Shown: positions 34,205-43,103, numbered from the stretch's first letter. The stretch: DNA of 64,000 nt from QALR01 sp900552255 (GCA_048526005.1 DBFVEH010000026.1:62001-126000), one strand, 5' to 3'. Notes: generated by a model not told the origin, from the letters alone. Program-made: numbers and translations.

Positions 34205-34313
34205 CGCCTCATACAAAATTCATATCCAAACGAGCCTTCATTTTTTGTGCATTTTTTATAATATATCGGCCGTTTTTTATCGTTTTTCATACATTTTTTT
34301 GTCGATATTTTCA

Positions 34314-34342
34314 TTGACTAATCCTTTCTATTATGATAGAAT
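34314..34342 (+). promoter_or_regulatory. Promoter of the helical toroid protein gene
   Basis: TTGACT (34314-34319), 17 bases, TAGAAT (34337-34342). It also settles the start of the next gene: an ATG at 34333 overlaps the -10 region and cannot be in the message. Confidence 0.82.
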
Positions 34343-34380
34343 GTTCGCGAAAAATGAAAATCAGGAGTGTACATCACAAA

Positions 34381-36060
34381 ATGAAAAATCATTATCAGCT
34401 TCTGAAAGAACATTTCTTTCAGAACCTCGAATCCACCTTAAAGGCTTATGAAACCCGCATGGATCCGGAAACCTCCGCCCTCGAGAAATCAGCCTTTCTC
34501 GGGCTCGACGATCCCGGTTACTATGGCTGCTTTTATCCATGGTGTATCCTCGGCTATTACATGTCCGATTCTCCCCGTTACCATGACAAAAAGCTTCTTG
34601 AATATGCGGTCGCAGCGCTGGAAAAATATGAAACCTATATCCATGAAGACGGCTCGGTCGACCTTATCGAGACGAACTTTCATGATCCGGCGCAAACCGG
34701 TTTTCACGTCAAGGCTTATTTCGGTGTGACGGAAATTCTTGTGAAATTCTCAGAGCATACCGAACTCGAGGAAAAGCTATTGGAAATCACCGTCAGGATC
34801 CTTTCCAAAATGGGCGAAGCGATGTCAACGCTCGGCTTCCATACGCCGAATCATCGCTGGGTCATCAGCGCCTCCCTTTCGATTGCTTATAGATACACGC
34901 AGAATCCGAAATTTCTTGAGACGATCGACCGCTTCCTGATGGAGGGCATCGACTGCGACGAAAACGGCGAATATACCGAACGCTCGACCGGCTCCTATAA
35001 CAACATCTGCAATCATTCTTTCCTTCTTCTCGCGTATTTCCTGAACGATCCATCCTTTTTGGAATATCCGAGACGCAATCTGAACTTGATGTTCAGTTTT
35101 ACCGAGCCGGATCTGACCGTCAACACGCTGAATTCCACAAGATGGGATCAAGGCGGCCAGTACAGCATCGCGCCTTACTATATCTTTTATCTGATCCTCG
35201 CACTTTGGGATGAAAATCCCGAATTTGCCTACATGGCCGACACCATTATCGAAAAATTGGATCTGCCGTCGGCGCTCAGCATTTATCAATGTGATATTCT
35301 TTCATTTTTCATGCTTTTCCCCGAAATGATCCAAAAGCAGGAAGCCCTCGAATCCAAAGCTCCCGCAAAGGATCAGACAAAATTCCTTCCTAACAGCAAC
35401 ATCGCCAGAATCTACAAGCCTGAAAACGATCTCGTCATCACGCTTCTCGGAACAAGACATCCCGTATTCATGCAGCTCAATTACGGTTCCAGCATCATCC
35501 AAGTCCGTTACGCGGGTTCTTTCTTCGGCGATCCGCACTCCCAGTTCCGTGCAAGAGAAATCAAACCGACGGAAGACGGCTTCCGGCTCATCTGCGACGA
35601 ATCCGCCGGCTATCGTTCCCAATTTGAAGAAAAGCCGGAAACCTCGGAGTGGCGCCACATGGACCACTCCAAGCGTAAAATCATAAACATCCAGCATTTC
35701 CACACCGAAATCACCGTCCACATCAAGGAGGACGGCGCCGTGCTCGACATCGAGACCTCCGGCTGTGAAAGGATCCCTACCAAGCTCGAATTTGTCATGA
35801 TGCCCGGCGGCAAGCTCGATACGCCAAGCTTTGCGACCTATCCCAAAGCGGGCGACTATCTTTTCATCAAAGAAGGAAGTGCACGCTACTTCTTAGACGG
35901 CCGCCGGTATGTCGAAATAGACGGAGGCTTTTTTGCGCATACCTATGCGGAACACATGCGCGGCGCATTCCCGGCCGACGAAAAGAAAGTCACGCTCGCT
36001 ATGACGGCGACGACACCGCAGCGTTCCACCGTCGAGATCCATGCAAAAAGAATCTATTGA
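34381..36060 (+). CDS. Putative glycan-active protein with (alpha/alpha) toroid fold
   Basis: This 559-residue protein has no signal peptide. The N-terminal 320 residues are rich in paired helices with conserved aromatic and His/Asn positions (PNHRWVISASLSIAYRY, ERSTGSYNNICNHSF, STRWDQGGQYSIAPYY), as in toroid-type polysaccharide lyases and unsaturated glycan hydrolases. The C-terminal 240 residues look beta-rich, as in heparinase II/III-like proteins. A carbohydrate substrate is likely but I cannot assign a family. The ATG at 34381 has AGGAGTG upstream; the promoter overlaps an earlier in-frame ATG, which is thereby excluded. It stands alone between mazF and rubrerythrin. Confidence 0.72.
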   Translation: MKNHYQLLKEHFFQNLESTLKAYETRMDPETSALEKSAFLGLDDPGYYGCFYPWCILGYYMSDSPRYHDKKLLEYAVAALEKYETYIHEDGSVDLIETNFHDPAQTGFHVKAYFGVTEILVKFSEHTELEEKLLEITVRILSKMGEAMSTLGFHTPNHRWVISASLSIAYRYTQNPKFLETIDRFLMEGIDCDENGEYTERSTGSYNNICNHSFLLLAYFLNDPSFLEYPRRNLNLMFSFTEPDLTVNTLNSTRWDQGGQYSIAPYYIFYLILALWDENPEFAYMADTIIEKLDLPSALSIYQCDILSFFMLFPEMIQKQEALESKAPAKDQTKFLPNSNIARIYKPENDLVITLLGTRHPVFMQLNYGSSIIQVRYAGSFFGDPHSQFRAREIKPTEDGFRLICDESAGYRSQFEEKPETSEWRHMDHSKRKIINIQHFHTEITVHIKEDGAVLDIETSGCERIPTKLEFVMMPGGKLDTPSFATYPKAGDYLFIKEGSARYFLDGRRYVEIDGGFFAHTYAEHMRGAFPADEKKVTLAMTATTPQRSTVEIHAKRIY

Positions 36061-36066
36061 TTTATT

Positions 36067-36097
36067 TTGAAATTTGTAGTAAAATATTGGATATAAT
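36067..36097 (+). promoter_or_regulatory. Candidate rubrerythrin promoter
   Basis: TTGAAA (36067-36072) and TATAAT (36092-36097) with a long 19-base spacer. Plausible only. Confidence 0.4.
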
Positions 36098-36143
36098 AAC
36101 GGATATCCGAGCATTCTGCAAAATTTCAAAAAGGAGCATCGAT

Positions 36144-36683
36144 ATGGAACTCAAAGGATCAAGAACAGAAGCCAATCTCATGGCGGCCTTTGCCGGAGAA
36201 TCGCAAGCCTATACCAAATATACCTATTATGCCTCTAAGGCAAAAAAGGACGGCTACGTTCAAATCGGCAGCATCTTCGAGGAAACGGCGGGCAATGAAA
36301 AAGAGCATGCGAAAATCTGGTTCAAGCTGCTTCACGGCGGCGAGATGCCGGATACGCTTGACAACTTAAAGGACGCCGCAGCCGGTGAAAATTTTGAGTG
36401 GACCGATATGTACGCGAAATTCGCCAAGGAAGCCAAGGAAGAGGGCTTCGACCGCATCGCTTATCTCTTTGAAGCCGTTGGAAAAATCGAAAAGGAGCAT
36501 GAGGAGCGTTATCGTAAGCTGATCGCCAACGTCGACGGCGGACTTGTTTTTTCCAAGGAAGGCGACGTGATCTGGCAATGCTCCAACTGCGGACATATCG
36601 TCGTCGGAAAAAAAGCGCCGGAGATCTGTCCGGTATGCACACATCCGAAGAGCTACTTCCAAGTAAAAGCGGAAAATTATTGA
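36144..36683 (+). CDS. rbr: Rubrerythrin
   Basis: This 179-residue protein reduces hydrogen peroxide in anaerobes. The N-terminal ferritin-like four-helix domain has the diiron ligand segments FAGESQAYTKYTYYASKAK and FEETAGNEKEHAKIW, the second diiron half near VGKIEKEHEERY. The C-terminal rubredoxin-like domain carries two Cys pairs (CSNC and CPVC) for one iron. The ATG at 36144 follows AAGGAG; the reading frame is open 29 codons earlier but overlaps the end of the preceding gene and the promoter. It fits an anaerobe needing peroxide defence. It ends at a strong terminator. Confidence 0.95.
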   Translation: MELKGSRTEANLMAAFAGESQAYTKYTYYASKAKKDGYVQIGSIFEETAGNEKEHAKIWFKLLHGGEMPDTLDNLKDAAAGENFEWTDMYAKFAKEAKEEGFDRIAYLFEAVGKIEKEHEERYRKLIANVDGGLVFSKEGDVIWQCSNCGHIVVGKKAPEICPVCTHPKSYFQVKAENY

Positions 36684-36695
36684 TTGCAAGAAGAA

Positions 36696-36733
36696 AGAAT
36701 CGGCGGATTCAAATGAATCCGCCGATTCTTTTT
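36696..36733 (+). terminator. Rubrerythrin terminator
   Basis: A perfect 15-base-pair stem (AGAATCGGCGGATTC, loop AAAT) followed by TTTTT. Confidence 0.93.
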
Positions 36734-36780
36734 GCCTTTTTTGTCAACCAGACCGCAGCCGGCCTCGGGCAGCCGCTCAT

Positions 36781-37581
36781 TCACACCGTTTCCGTCCCCC
36801 ACGCGATATAGCCGCCGCGGCTGTCCGCGGATATACAGATATCCTCCACCGTCTTAGGAAAATCGATTTTTTTCCCGGTCTGACGCGAAATGACGGTATT
36901 TCCATACCGATAGAAAGCTCCTGCCTCCAACAGCTCTAAATATTCCTCCAATGTGATCTTCATTCGGTAAATGATTTCCGCATGCGGAATCCCGACATAT
37001 CGCAGATGCCACGGTTCATAATCCACGCCGGTACGCTTTTCCGCCCACAGCGGATAACGGATGATGAAGCCGAAGCGATGCGCATTTTTCGCCATCCATT
37101 TCCCTGTTTTCGACATGATAAAGCGGCGCTGCGCGTAGCCCTCCACCTTGATATCCGCCGAAAGGCCGGAATGATGCTCGCTCTCGCCCGGCTTCGCGGC
37201 AAACGGATTGACACCGTAAATGGACTTTTGAAATTCAAGGGTGCGATAGACGCTCGTAAAAAGGATTTTCTCCCCGCACGCCGCCTCGCTCGCATGGACA
37301 AGAGCCGCGAGCGGCTCCACGGCATCCCGGGCAATCAGATTTTTTTCGTCCAGCGAAACAAGCTCCTCCGTCCTATCCGTTGTAATCGGATAATCGGGAC
37401 TCACAAGAATCAGGCTGTCACACCGCCGGGCTTCCTCTATCGCCACGGTATGCAGGCATTCCGGCGAAAGCCTTGCCAGAATATTCTTTTCATGGCGTCT
37501 CACAACGTCAAAAAGTCCGTATGTATAATAATATTTATAGTTCATGAGCCTGTTTTTCAGGCGTTTTCCTGTCGGCGGCAT
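36781..37581 (-). CDS. VanY-like D-alanyl-D-alanine carboxypeptidase-family protein, no signal peptide
   Basis: This protein of about 266 residues belongs to the M15B/VanY zinc peptidases, which trim the terminal D-Ala of peptidoglycan precursors. The core has SVYRTLEFQKSIYG, the first zinc motif SEHHSGLSADI (HxxGxxxD), and EPWHLRYVG with the general base and last His ligand. The N-terminus MPPTGKRLKNRLMNY is basic with no hydrophobic signal, unlike most VanY. The start is uncertain: ATG 37581 follows GGGAAAG and would overlap comF by 47 bases, while ATG 37545 overlaps it by 11 bases with weak Shine-Dalgarno. It is the last gene of the metK-led unit. Confidence 0.82.
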   Translation of the reverse strand: MPPTGKRLKNRLMNYKYYYTYGLFDVVRRHEKNILARLSPECLHTVAIEEARRCDSLILVSPDYPITTDRTEELVSLDEKNLIARDAVEPLAALVHASEAACGEKILFTSVYRTLEFQKSIYGVNPFAAKPGESEHHSGLSADIKVEGYAQRRFIMSKTGKWMAKNAHRFGFIIRYPLWAEKRTGVDYEPWHLRYVGIPHAEIIYRMKITLEEYLELLEAGAFYRYGNTVISRQTGKKIDFPKTVEDICISADSRGGYIAWGTETV

Positions 37582-38317
37582 TTTTATCTTTCCCTTCTCT
37601 TTTTTCCTGCTTGCGGTACGGCGTGCGTGCAACCGAAGCGATAACGATTTCAGCATATCCGGCCTCCCGTGCCAAACGGACAAGCTTTGCGGCCGTGCTT
37701 CCGGTGGTCACAACATCATCGATGATGATCAGTCTGGCAGACGGCCGCGGCAGTCCACGGCAAAGCTCATAGCTTTTTTCCGCGTTTTCCCCGCGCTCCG
37801 CCGTACTCAGCGTTTTCTGCTGCTGTGAACGGCGCGCGTGACGGAAGATTTTCGTCATCGGGATATCCAATCTATCGGCAATCCCACAGCATAATGCTTC
37901 CGCCTGATCAAAGCCATAAAGCCGTATGCTTTTCGGACTGCGCGGCGCAAACGTCATGCGACAGTCCTCAAAATCACCGTCGAGCAAGCAGGAAACGGCA
38001 TCCGCCAGCTCATCGGATAAAAACCTTTGCAGCGCACGCAGATTTTTCCGTTTCAGCAAATAGAGGATCCGCTGCGGCAATTCCCCGTCATACTCAAACA
38101 AGTGCACGGCGGACACCGGTCTTTCCCCGGTGAGCTTTTCCGGCATACAGCGGCAAAGCGTCTGCGGCTTTCCGCATAGCTTACAGGGACGGCGCTTCAA
38201 TTTCTCATATTCAAGCCTGCATTTCGGACAGAACACAGAGTCGGCCGAATCGATCAGCACCCCGCCGCAGAAAATACATTTCCGGACAAATAAAAGTCCT
38301 CTCAAAAACTCAATCAT
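37535..38317 (-). CDS. comF: ComF-family phosphoribosyltransferase-like protein
   Basis: This 260-residue protein resembles ComF, needed for DNA uptake in competent bacteria. It has an N-terminal zinc region (CIFCGG, CPKC, CKLC, CRC) and a C-terminal phosphoribosyltransferase fold whose PRPP motif is IIIDDVVTTGSTAAKL. Its start overlaps the recD2 stop by eight bases, and its end overlaps the VanY-like gene, so the three are translationally linked. In this window a type IV pilus could supply the DNA receptor, but comEC and comEA are not visible, so competence is only a possibility. Confidence 0.9.
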   Translation of the reverse strand: MIEFLRGLLFVRKCIFCGGVLIDSADSVFCPKCRLEYEKLKRRPCKLCGKPQTLCRCMPEKLTGERPVSAVHLFEYDGELPQRILYLLKRKNLRALQRFLSDELADAVSCLLDGDFEDCRMTFAPRSPKSIRLYGFDQAEALCCGIADRLDIPMTKIFRHARRSQQQKTLSTAERGENAEKSYELCRGLPRPSARLIIIDDVVTTGSTAAKLVRLAREAGYAEIVIASVARTPYRKQEKREGKDKNAADRKTPEKQAHEL

Positions 38318-40526
38318 ACTGCGTCATCCAATATCCGAGGCCGGTATAGCGCTTGGTCTGCCGGTTGTTGTCGATCATACGGTTCGCAATCTCGCCGTCC
38401 CCCACAAGGATCACCATTTGCTGCGCCCGCGTGATCGCCGTATAAAACAGATTCCGCGTCAAAAGCTTCGGCGTATAGGAGTAGAGCGGAATCACGACGA
38501 TCGGATATTCGCTGCCCTGACTTTTATGGACGGTGATGGCATAAGCCAGCTCCAGCTCCTCCGTCATACTGAAATCGTATTCCGCGATGCGTCCGTCAAA
38601 ATCGATCGCGATGATTTGGACGACGGGATCAATCCCCCGGATGATGCCGATATCCCCGTTAAAAATGCCGAAGCCGTCCACGCCGTTTTTCTGCCACGGG
38701 ATATCGTAGTTGTTCTTTATCTGCATGACCTTGTCGCCCTCACGGAACACCATGTCGCGGTACTTTCTCTCTTTTTTCTCCGCAGATGCAGGATTGATCG
38801 CCGCTTGAAGAACGCCGTTCAGAACCTCTGTGCCATTTGGTCCCTTTCGGGACGGCGTGATGACCTGAATCCCGTCATAGACGCTGGCGCCGTAGGCGCG
38901 CGGGAGCCGCGTCTTGCAAAGTCCCGCAACGGTCGCGGAGATCTGTTCATCCGTCCCGCACGGGAGATAGAAGAAATCGCCGTCCTTTTTGGCAAGGTCG
39001 ATATGCTCGCCTCGATTGACAAGATGCGCGTTCGTCACGATCAGACTTTCGCTCGCCTGTCTGAAAATGTGCGTCAGACAGGCGGTGGAAAACCGCTCGC
39101 TCGAAATGATATCGCGAAACACATAGCCCGCGCCGACAGGCGGAAGCTGGTTCGCGTCGCCGATCATGATGAGTCTCGAACCGGGACGCATAGCGCGCAA
39201 CAGCGCCTCCATCAAGAAAAGATCGATCATCGATGCCTCGTCGATGATGACGACATCCTCGTCAAGCAAGCTGTTTTCGTCCCGGCGAAAGGCGACGCCC
39301 GACTCGCCGGAAAAATCCATTTCGAGCATACGGTGGATGGTCTTCGCCTCCATGCCCGTCACCTCTGAGAGACGCTTGGCAGCGCGTCCCGTCGGCGTCG
39401 CAAGCGCGATGGAAAGCCCCATGCTTTCAAAAATCCGCAGGATCGCCCGCACGACCGTCGTTTTACCGGTTCCGGGACCGCCCGTCAGGATAAACACTGA
39501 GTTTTTCACCGCGTCCGTAATCGCTTTCTTTTGGAGCTTTTCATATCGGATATTGTTTTCAAGCTCCGATTTTTCGATGAGAAAATTCAGATTTTCCACA
39601 TCCGAAAGGTGGTCGGTATTTTCCAGCGCGTCCATCTTCGCACAGATGTATTTCTCCGCCTCAAAGGCTTCGGGAAGATAAATGCAGTTCCGGCCTCCGA
39701 TTTTCGCTGCACGCAGCTTTTTTAGCATCACCTGACGGGCAAGCTCGTCCTCCGCCTCGTCCTCCGTACAGGAAAGCAGCTTCACCGCCGCCGGAAGCAG
39801 CTTGTCCTGCGGCACATAAACATGCCCGTTCTGATTCATGTTGTAGGACAGCACAAAGGACAGCCCTGCGGCAATGCGCTCGCTCGAATTTTCTCTGATC
39901 CCGAGGTCTTTGGCGATCATATCGGCTTTTTCAAAGCCGATGCCATGGATCGTTCCGCACAAGACGTACGGATTTTGACGGATGACCTCGACTGCGCCCG
40001 TCCCCCATTTTTTATAGACCTTGACCGCCGCGGACGGACTCAGATATTCGCTGCAAAACAGCATGACATTCCGCATTCCGAACTGTGTGCGGAAAATTTC
40101 GCCGATTTCCGCCGCCTTCCGGCGGGAAATGCCGGGGACATCCGAAAGCCACTCCGGATGATGCTCCAGCACGTCAAGCGTGTCGTCGCCGTATTGCTCC
40201 ACGATTTTTTTGGCGGTCATGGGACCGATTCCCTTGATCGCACCCGAAGAAAGATATTTGAGGATCGCCGTCGCGGTGGCCGGAAGCTGCTTCTCATAAA
40301 ATTCGACCTTGAACTGCCTGCCGAAAGACGGATGCGTCGTCCAGCTTCCGAGCGCAGAAATGGATTCTCCCTCACAGAGATACGGCATCATACCGACAAG
40401 CACAAAGCACTCGTCGGAGGGCGCCATGAGCTCGCAAACGGTATAGCCGTTCTCCTCGTTCTGATAGATGAGCTTCTCAACGGTACCTTCGATCGAAAGC
40501 AGCTCCTCCCGTCCGTCTCTGTTCAT
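38310..40526 (-). CDS. recD2: RecD2-type 5'-3' DNA helicase
   Basis: This 738-residue helicase belongs to superfamily 1B RecD2, which works without RecBC in Firmicutes. The N-terminal half holds helix-hairpin-helix-like repeats (LSSGAIKGIGPMTAKKI, LSDVPGISRRKAAEIG, GTIHGIGFEKADMIA). The helicase domains have Walker A GGPGTGKTT, Walker B VVIIDEASMID, LIMIGDANQLPPVG, and a C-terminal motif AYAITVHKSQGSEYP. The ATG at 40526 is only one base from GGAG; the GCGGCGG core of the leader element lies about eight bases upstream and may be the actual ribosome contact. Confidence 0.95.
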   Translation of the reverse strand: MNRDGREELLSIEGTVEKLIYQNEENGYTVCELMAPSDECFVLVGMMPYLCEGESISALGSWTTHPSFGRQFKVEFYEKQLPATATAILKYLSSGAIKGIGPMTAKKIVEQYGDDTLDVLEHHPEWLSDVPGISRRKAAEIGEIFRTQFGMRNVMLFCSEYLSPSAAVKVYKKWGTGAVEVIRQNPYVLCGTIHGIGFEKADMIAKDLGIRENSSERIAAGLSFVLSYNMNQNGHVYVPQDKLLPAAVKLLSCTEDEAEDELARQVMLKKLRAAKIGGRNCIYLPEAFEAEKYICAKMDALENTDHLSDVENLNFLIEKSELENNIRYEKLQKKAITDAVKNSVFILTGGPGTGKTTVVRAILRIFESMGLSIALATPTGRAAKRLSEVTGMEAKTIHRMLEMDFSGESGVAFRRDENSLLDEDVVIIDEASMIDLFLMEALLRAMRPGSRLIMIGDANQLPPVGAGYVFRDIISSERFSTACLTHIFRQASESLIVTNAHLVNRGEHIDLAKKDGDFFYLPCGTDEQISATVAGLCKTRLPRAYGASVYDGIQVITPSRKGPNGTEVLNGVLQAAINPASAEKKERKYRDMVFREGDKVMQIKNNYDIPWQKNGVDGFGIFNGDIGIIRGIDPVVQIIAIDFDGRIAEYDFSMTEELELAYAITVHKSQGSEYPIVVIPLYSYTPKLLTRNLFYTAITRAQQMVILVGDGEIANRMIDNNRQTKRYTGLGYWMTQYD

Positions 40527-40534
40527 TCTCCGCT

Positions 40535-40552
40535 CCGTTCCGCCGCATGGGC
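40535..40552 (-). repeat. Recurrent GC-rich leader element, copy before recD2
   Basis: On the minus strand GCCCAT-GCGGCGGAACGGAG, ending just one base before the recD2 start. The hairpin's 5' arm is incomplete here. Confidence 0.4.
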
Positions 40553-40566
40553 ATATCCATATCCGC

Positions 40567-40893
40567 TTATACCAGCCGGTATGTAAGATTCTTATGTGTT
40601 TTGGAAAACCGCTCCGTAATGTCGATCATCTCGTCGCGGCAGGCGTCGTTTTTCCGGATATGGACCACGATCCGGATTTTTTCCAAATTCGACGACATCA
40701 GCGCGCACCGGATATAATATTCGAGGCTTTCCGCGTTCGCATAAATGTGGATCGCGTCATCCTCCTCCGACGACATACCGGAGCGCATGAGCTCCCGTCT
40801 GCCGAATTTCGCAGCGAACGCACAGCCCAGCATATAAAGTCCGAATACCGCCGCGGCGCCCAGCAAAACAGCAGTCAAATATTGTAACATCAT
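40567..40893 (-). CDS. Small membrane-anchored protein of unknown function
   Basis: This 108-residue protein has one N-terminal hydrophobic helix (about 4-28, MLQYLTAVLLGAAAVFGLYM) and a cytoplasmic or external soluble domain of 75 residues with a beta/alpha pattern (IRIVVHIRKNDACRDEMIDI). No family is recognised. It has Shine-Dalgarno GGGGAG before the ATG at 40893, or the next one at 40890. It lies 58 bases after metK and 40 bases before recD2 on the same strand, so it belongs to the metK transcription unit. Confidence 0.75.
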   Translation of the reverse strand: MMLQYLTAVLLGAAAVFGLYMLGCAFAAKFGRRELMRSGMSSEEDDAIHIYANAESLEYYIRCALMSSNLEKIRIVVHIRKNDACRDEMIDITERFSKTHKNLTYRLV

Positions 40894-40951
40894 AAGCTCT
40901 CCCCTTCATGTATCGATAGGATATCTTATGAAAAAGAGAGCTTTTTGGTGA

Positions 40952-42145
40952 TTAGTGTGTGAAAACGCCGGCTTTTTCGCTCAAAATTCCGGCGATATCG
41001 GTTTTTTCCCATCTTACGTTCAGCTCTTCCCTGCCGAAATGACCGTATGCGGAAAGTGCGGAATAGATCGGACGGCGCAGATCGAAATAATCGATGATCG
41101 CCGCGGGACGCAGATCCACTGTATCGCAGACAATCTTTGCAATTTTCTCGTCGGCGATTCTTCCCGTGCCGAACGTATTGACATTCACCGAAAGCGGTCT
41201 TGCCACGCCGATCGCATAGGAAACCTGCACCTCGCATTTTTTCGCAAGTCCCGCGGCAACGATATTTTTCGCCACATATCTTGCGGCATAGCTCGCGCTG
41301 CGGTCGACCTTGGTCGGGTCCTTGCCGGAAAAAGCGCCGCCGCCGTGTCTGCCGTAGCCGCCGTAGGTATCGACGATGATTTTTCGGCCCGTAAGACCGC
41401 TGTCCCCCTGCGGACCGCCGATGACGAAACGGCCGGTCGGATTGACGTAGATCTTCGTTTGATCGTCTATAAAATTCTCCGGAACGACGGGGGTTATCAC
41501 ATGCTCAATGATATCCGCCCGGATCCCATCGAGCGTCACATCCGGATCATGCTGTGTGGAAACGACGATATTATCGAGCCGCACAGGAGTGTCCCCGTCA
41601 TATTCGACCGTCACCTGCGTTTTGCCGTCCGGTCGAAGATAGGAAAGCACGCCGTCCTTGCGAACCTTCGTCAATCTTTTCGCCATTTCCGTAGCCAGCA
41701 CATACCCGAGCGGCATGAGCGTTTCCGTCTCGTCACAGGCAAAGCCAAATACCATGCCCTGATCGCCCGCACCGGTGTTATACTGATCGTTCTGCTCTCC
41801 GGTTTTGGCCTCCAAGCAATGATCGACCCCCATCGCGATATCCGGCGACTGCTCATGGATGGAATTGAGTACGGCACAGGATGCAGCGTCAAAGCCGTAT
41901 TCGGGCTTGTTGTAGCCGATATCCACAATCGCCGCGCGGACGGTCTCCGCGATATCCACATAGGCGGACGTCGTGATCTCCCCCATCACCATGACAAGGC
42001 CGGTCGTCGCACAGGTCTCGCATGCGACACGCGCCGTTGGATCCGATTCGATGATTTTGTCAAGAATGGAATCCGATATCCTGTCGCACAGCTTGTCGGG
42101 ATGTCCTTCCGTCACCGATTCCGATGAAAAAAATTTTTTCTCCAT
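40952..42145 (-). CDS. metK: S-adenosylmethionine synthetase
   Basis: This 397-residue enzyme makes AdoMet from methionine and ATP. It starts MEKKFFSSESVTEGHPDKLCD, has the motifs ARVACETCATTGLVMVMGEI, GAGDQGMVFGFA, FVIGGPQGDSGLTGRKII and DTYGGYGRHGGGAFSGKDP. The ATG at 42145 follows AAGGAGA; an upstream in-frame ATG at 42187 adds 14 residues not expected in the family. It lies behind a SAM-I riboswitch, so end-product control is expected: high AdoMet folds the aptamer and the terminator forms. Four more genes follow on the same strand with small gaps or overlaps. Confidence 0.97.
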   Translation of the reverse strand: MEKKFFSSESVTEGHPDKLCDRISDSILDKIIESDPTARVACETCATTGLVMVMGEITTSAYVDIAETVRAAIVDIGYNKPEYGFDAASCAVLNSIHEQSPDIAMGVDHCLEAKTGEQNDQYNTGAGDQGMVFGFACDETETLMPLGYVLATEMAKRLTKVRKDGVLSYLRPDGKTQVTVEYDGDTPVRLDNIVVSTQHDPDVTLDGIRADIIEHVITPVVPENFIDDQTKIYVNPTGRFVIGGPQGDSGLTGRKIIVDTYGGYGRHGGGAFSGKDPTKVDRSASYAARYVAKNIVAAGLAKKCEVQVSYAIGVARPLSVNVNTFGTGRIADEKIAKIVCDTVDLRPAAIIDYFDLRRPIYSALSAYGHFGREELNVRWEKTDIAGILSEKAGVFTH

Positions 42146-42203
42146 TTTTTCTGTCTCCTTTTTCTTGATACGAATTTGATTCTGCATAAAACGGAAACAG
42201 ACT

Positions 42204-42240
42204 AAAAAACTCGCTTCCGTTTATCCCGAAAGCGAGTTTT
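42204..42240 (-). terminator. Rho-independent terminator of the SAM riboswitch
   Basis: On the minus strand AAACTCGCTT pairs with AAGCGAGTTT, followed by TTTTTT. It is the expression platform that stops transcription before metK when AdoMet is bound. Confidence 0.9.
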
Positions 42241-42332
42241 TCTCACCGTACTCATCTATCGGGAATTGGCACCTTATGTAACACAGGTTGCCGGGCTTCA
42301 TCGGGCCAGTCCCTCAGCCGCTCTTGATAAGT
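42209..42332 (-). promoter_or_regulatory. SAM-I (S-box) riboswitch controlling metK
   Basis: On the minus strand the S-box conserved segments appear in order: CTTATCAAGAGCGGCTGAGG (P1 and P2 with the kink-turn part), GACTGGCCCGATGAAGCCCG, GGCAACC, AAGGTGCCAATTCC, and GATAGATGAG closing P1. A rho-independent terminator follows. Arrangement and orientation fit transcriptional attenuation of metK by S-adenosylmethionine. Confidence 0.96.
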
Positions 42333-42349
42333 TCGTATTCATTTTTTAT

Positions 42350-42378
42350 AGTGTATCATATCTGTCCGCCGATTTCAA
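42350..42378 (-). promoter_or_regulatory. Promoter of the riboswitch-metK unit
   Basis: On the minus strand TTGAAA, 17 bases, TACACT, with the -10 ending about 18 bases before the aptamer's first paired base. Confidence 0.8.
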
Positions 42379-42419
42379 GTGCTTTCGACAAAAAACAGAC
42401 AAAATCATAAAACTTATCG

Positions 42420-43103
42420 TTATTTATGCCAATGGAATTGTCCGTTCAGCGCAAGGATCAAGAGAAGCACGCACGCCACAATGACAGCAAGCCCGGTAAT
42501 AATCAAAAGAATCGTTTTCTTATCAAGTCGGAAGCTTTCGGGCTTTCCGTCAATCACCCGCAATTTTTTCAGCGCCGTGGAAAGAGGCTTATACAGCACC
42601 AGTACGATGGCTGCGTTGAGCGTCGCTTTGATCAGATTGAACGGCAGAAGAAGCGGCAAAAGCATCTCCTTCACCGAATCCACCGATATCCCGAAATAAA
42701 TCGGCGTAACGAGCAGATTCATGACCAGCATGCAAAGCGTCATCGCCAAAATGGAGCTCATAAGGCCGACGATCGCACCGGAAAGCGTCTTTTTGAGCTT
42801 CGGCGCATGGTAGTAAATCGCGCTTCCAACCGCTGCAAAGACCGCGCTCCCTACAAAATTCATAAGGAAACCCCACGGTCCCGTTCCGCTGACCGTAATC
42901 ATCTCCAAAAGAGAAACCAAAAGTGCAATAGCCACGCCCGCAGCGGGGCCGAAAAGCATAGCGCAAACGGTAATGATCGCATCCTTGACGTCGAACGTCA
43001 AAAAGCCGCCGATGCCGCTGATGCGGAGCGCGAACAGGCTCGCATAAGCGAGCGCCGCAAACATGGCAAGAATGACATAACGTCTGATATTATACTTTTT
43101 CAT
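42420..43103 (-). CDS. ribU: Riboflavin ECF transporter substrate-binding subunit
   Basis: This 227-residue membrane protein with about six helices belongs to the S components of ECF vitamin transporters. It resembles RibU, with the conserved region ISGIGGFLTFDVKDAIITV and AMLFGPAAGVAIALLVSLLEM. It needs the shared ECF ATPase and T subunits, which are not in this window. The start at 43103 (MKKYNIRRYVIL) has GGGAGG; the longer frame runs back through the riboswitch region and is rejected. The FMN riboswitch directly upstream confirms the riboflavin link. About 270 bases of regulatory DNA separate it from metK's start, where the SAM riboswitch begins. Confidence 0.94.
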   Translation of the reverse strand: MKKYNIRRYVILAMFAALAYASLFALRISGIGGFLTFDVKDAIITVCAMLFGPAAGVAIALLVSLLEMITVSGTGPWGFLMNFVGSAVFAAVGSAIYYHAPKLKKTLSGAIVGLMSSILAMTLCMLVMNLLVTPIYFGISVDSVKEMLLPLLLPFNLIKATLNAAIVLVLYKPLSTALKKLRVIDGKPESFRLDKKTILLIITGLAVIVACVLLLILALNGQFHWHK

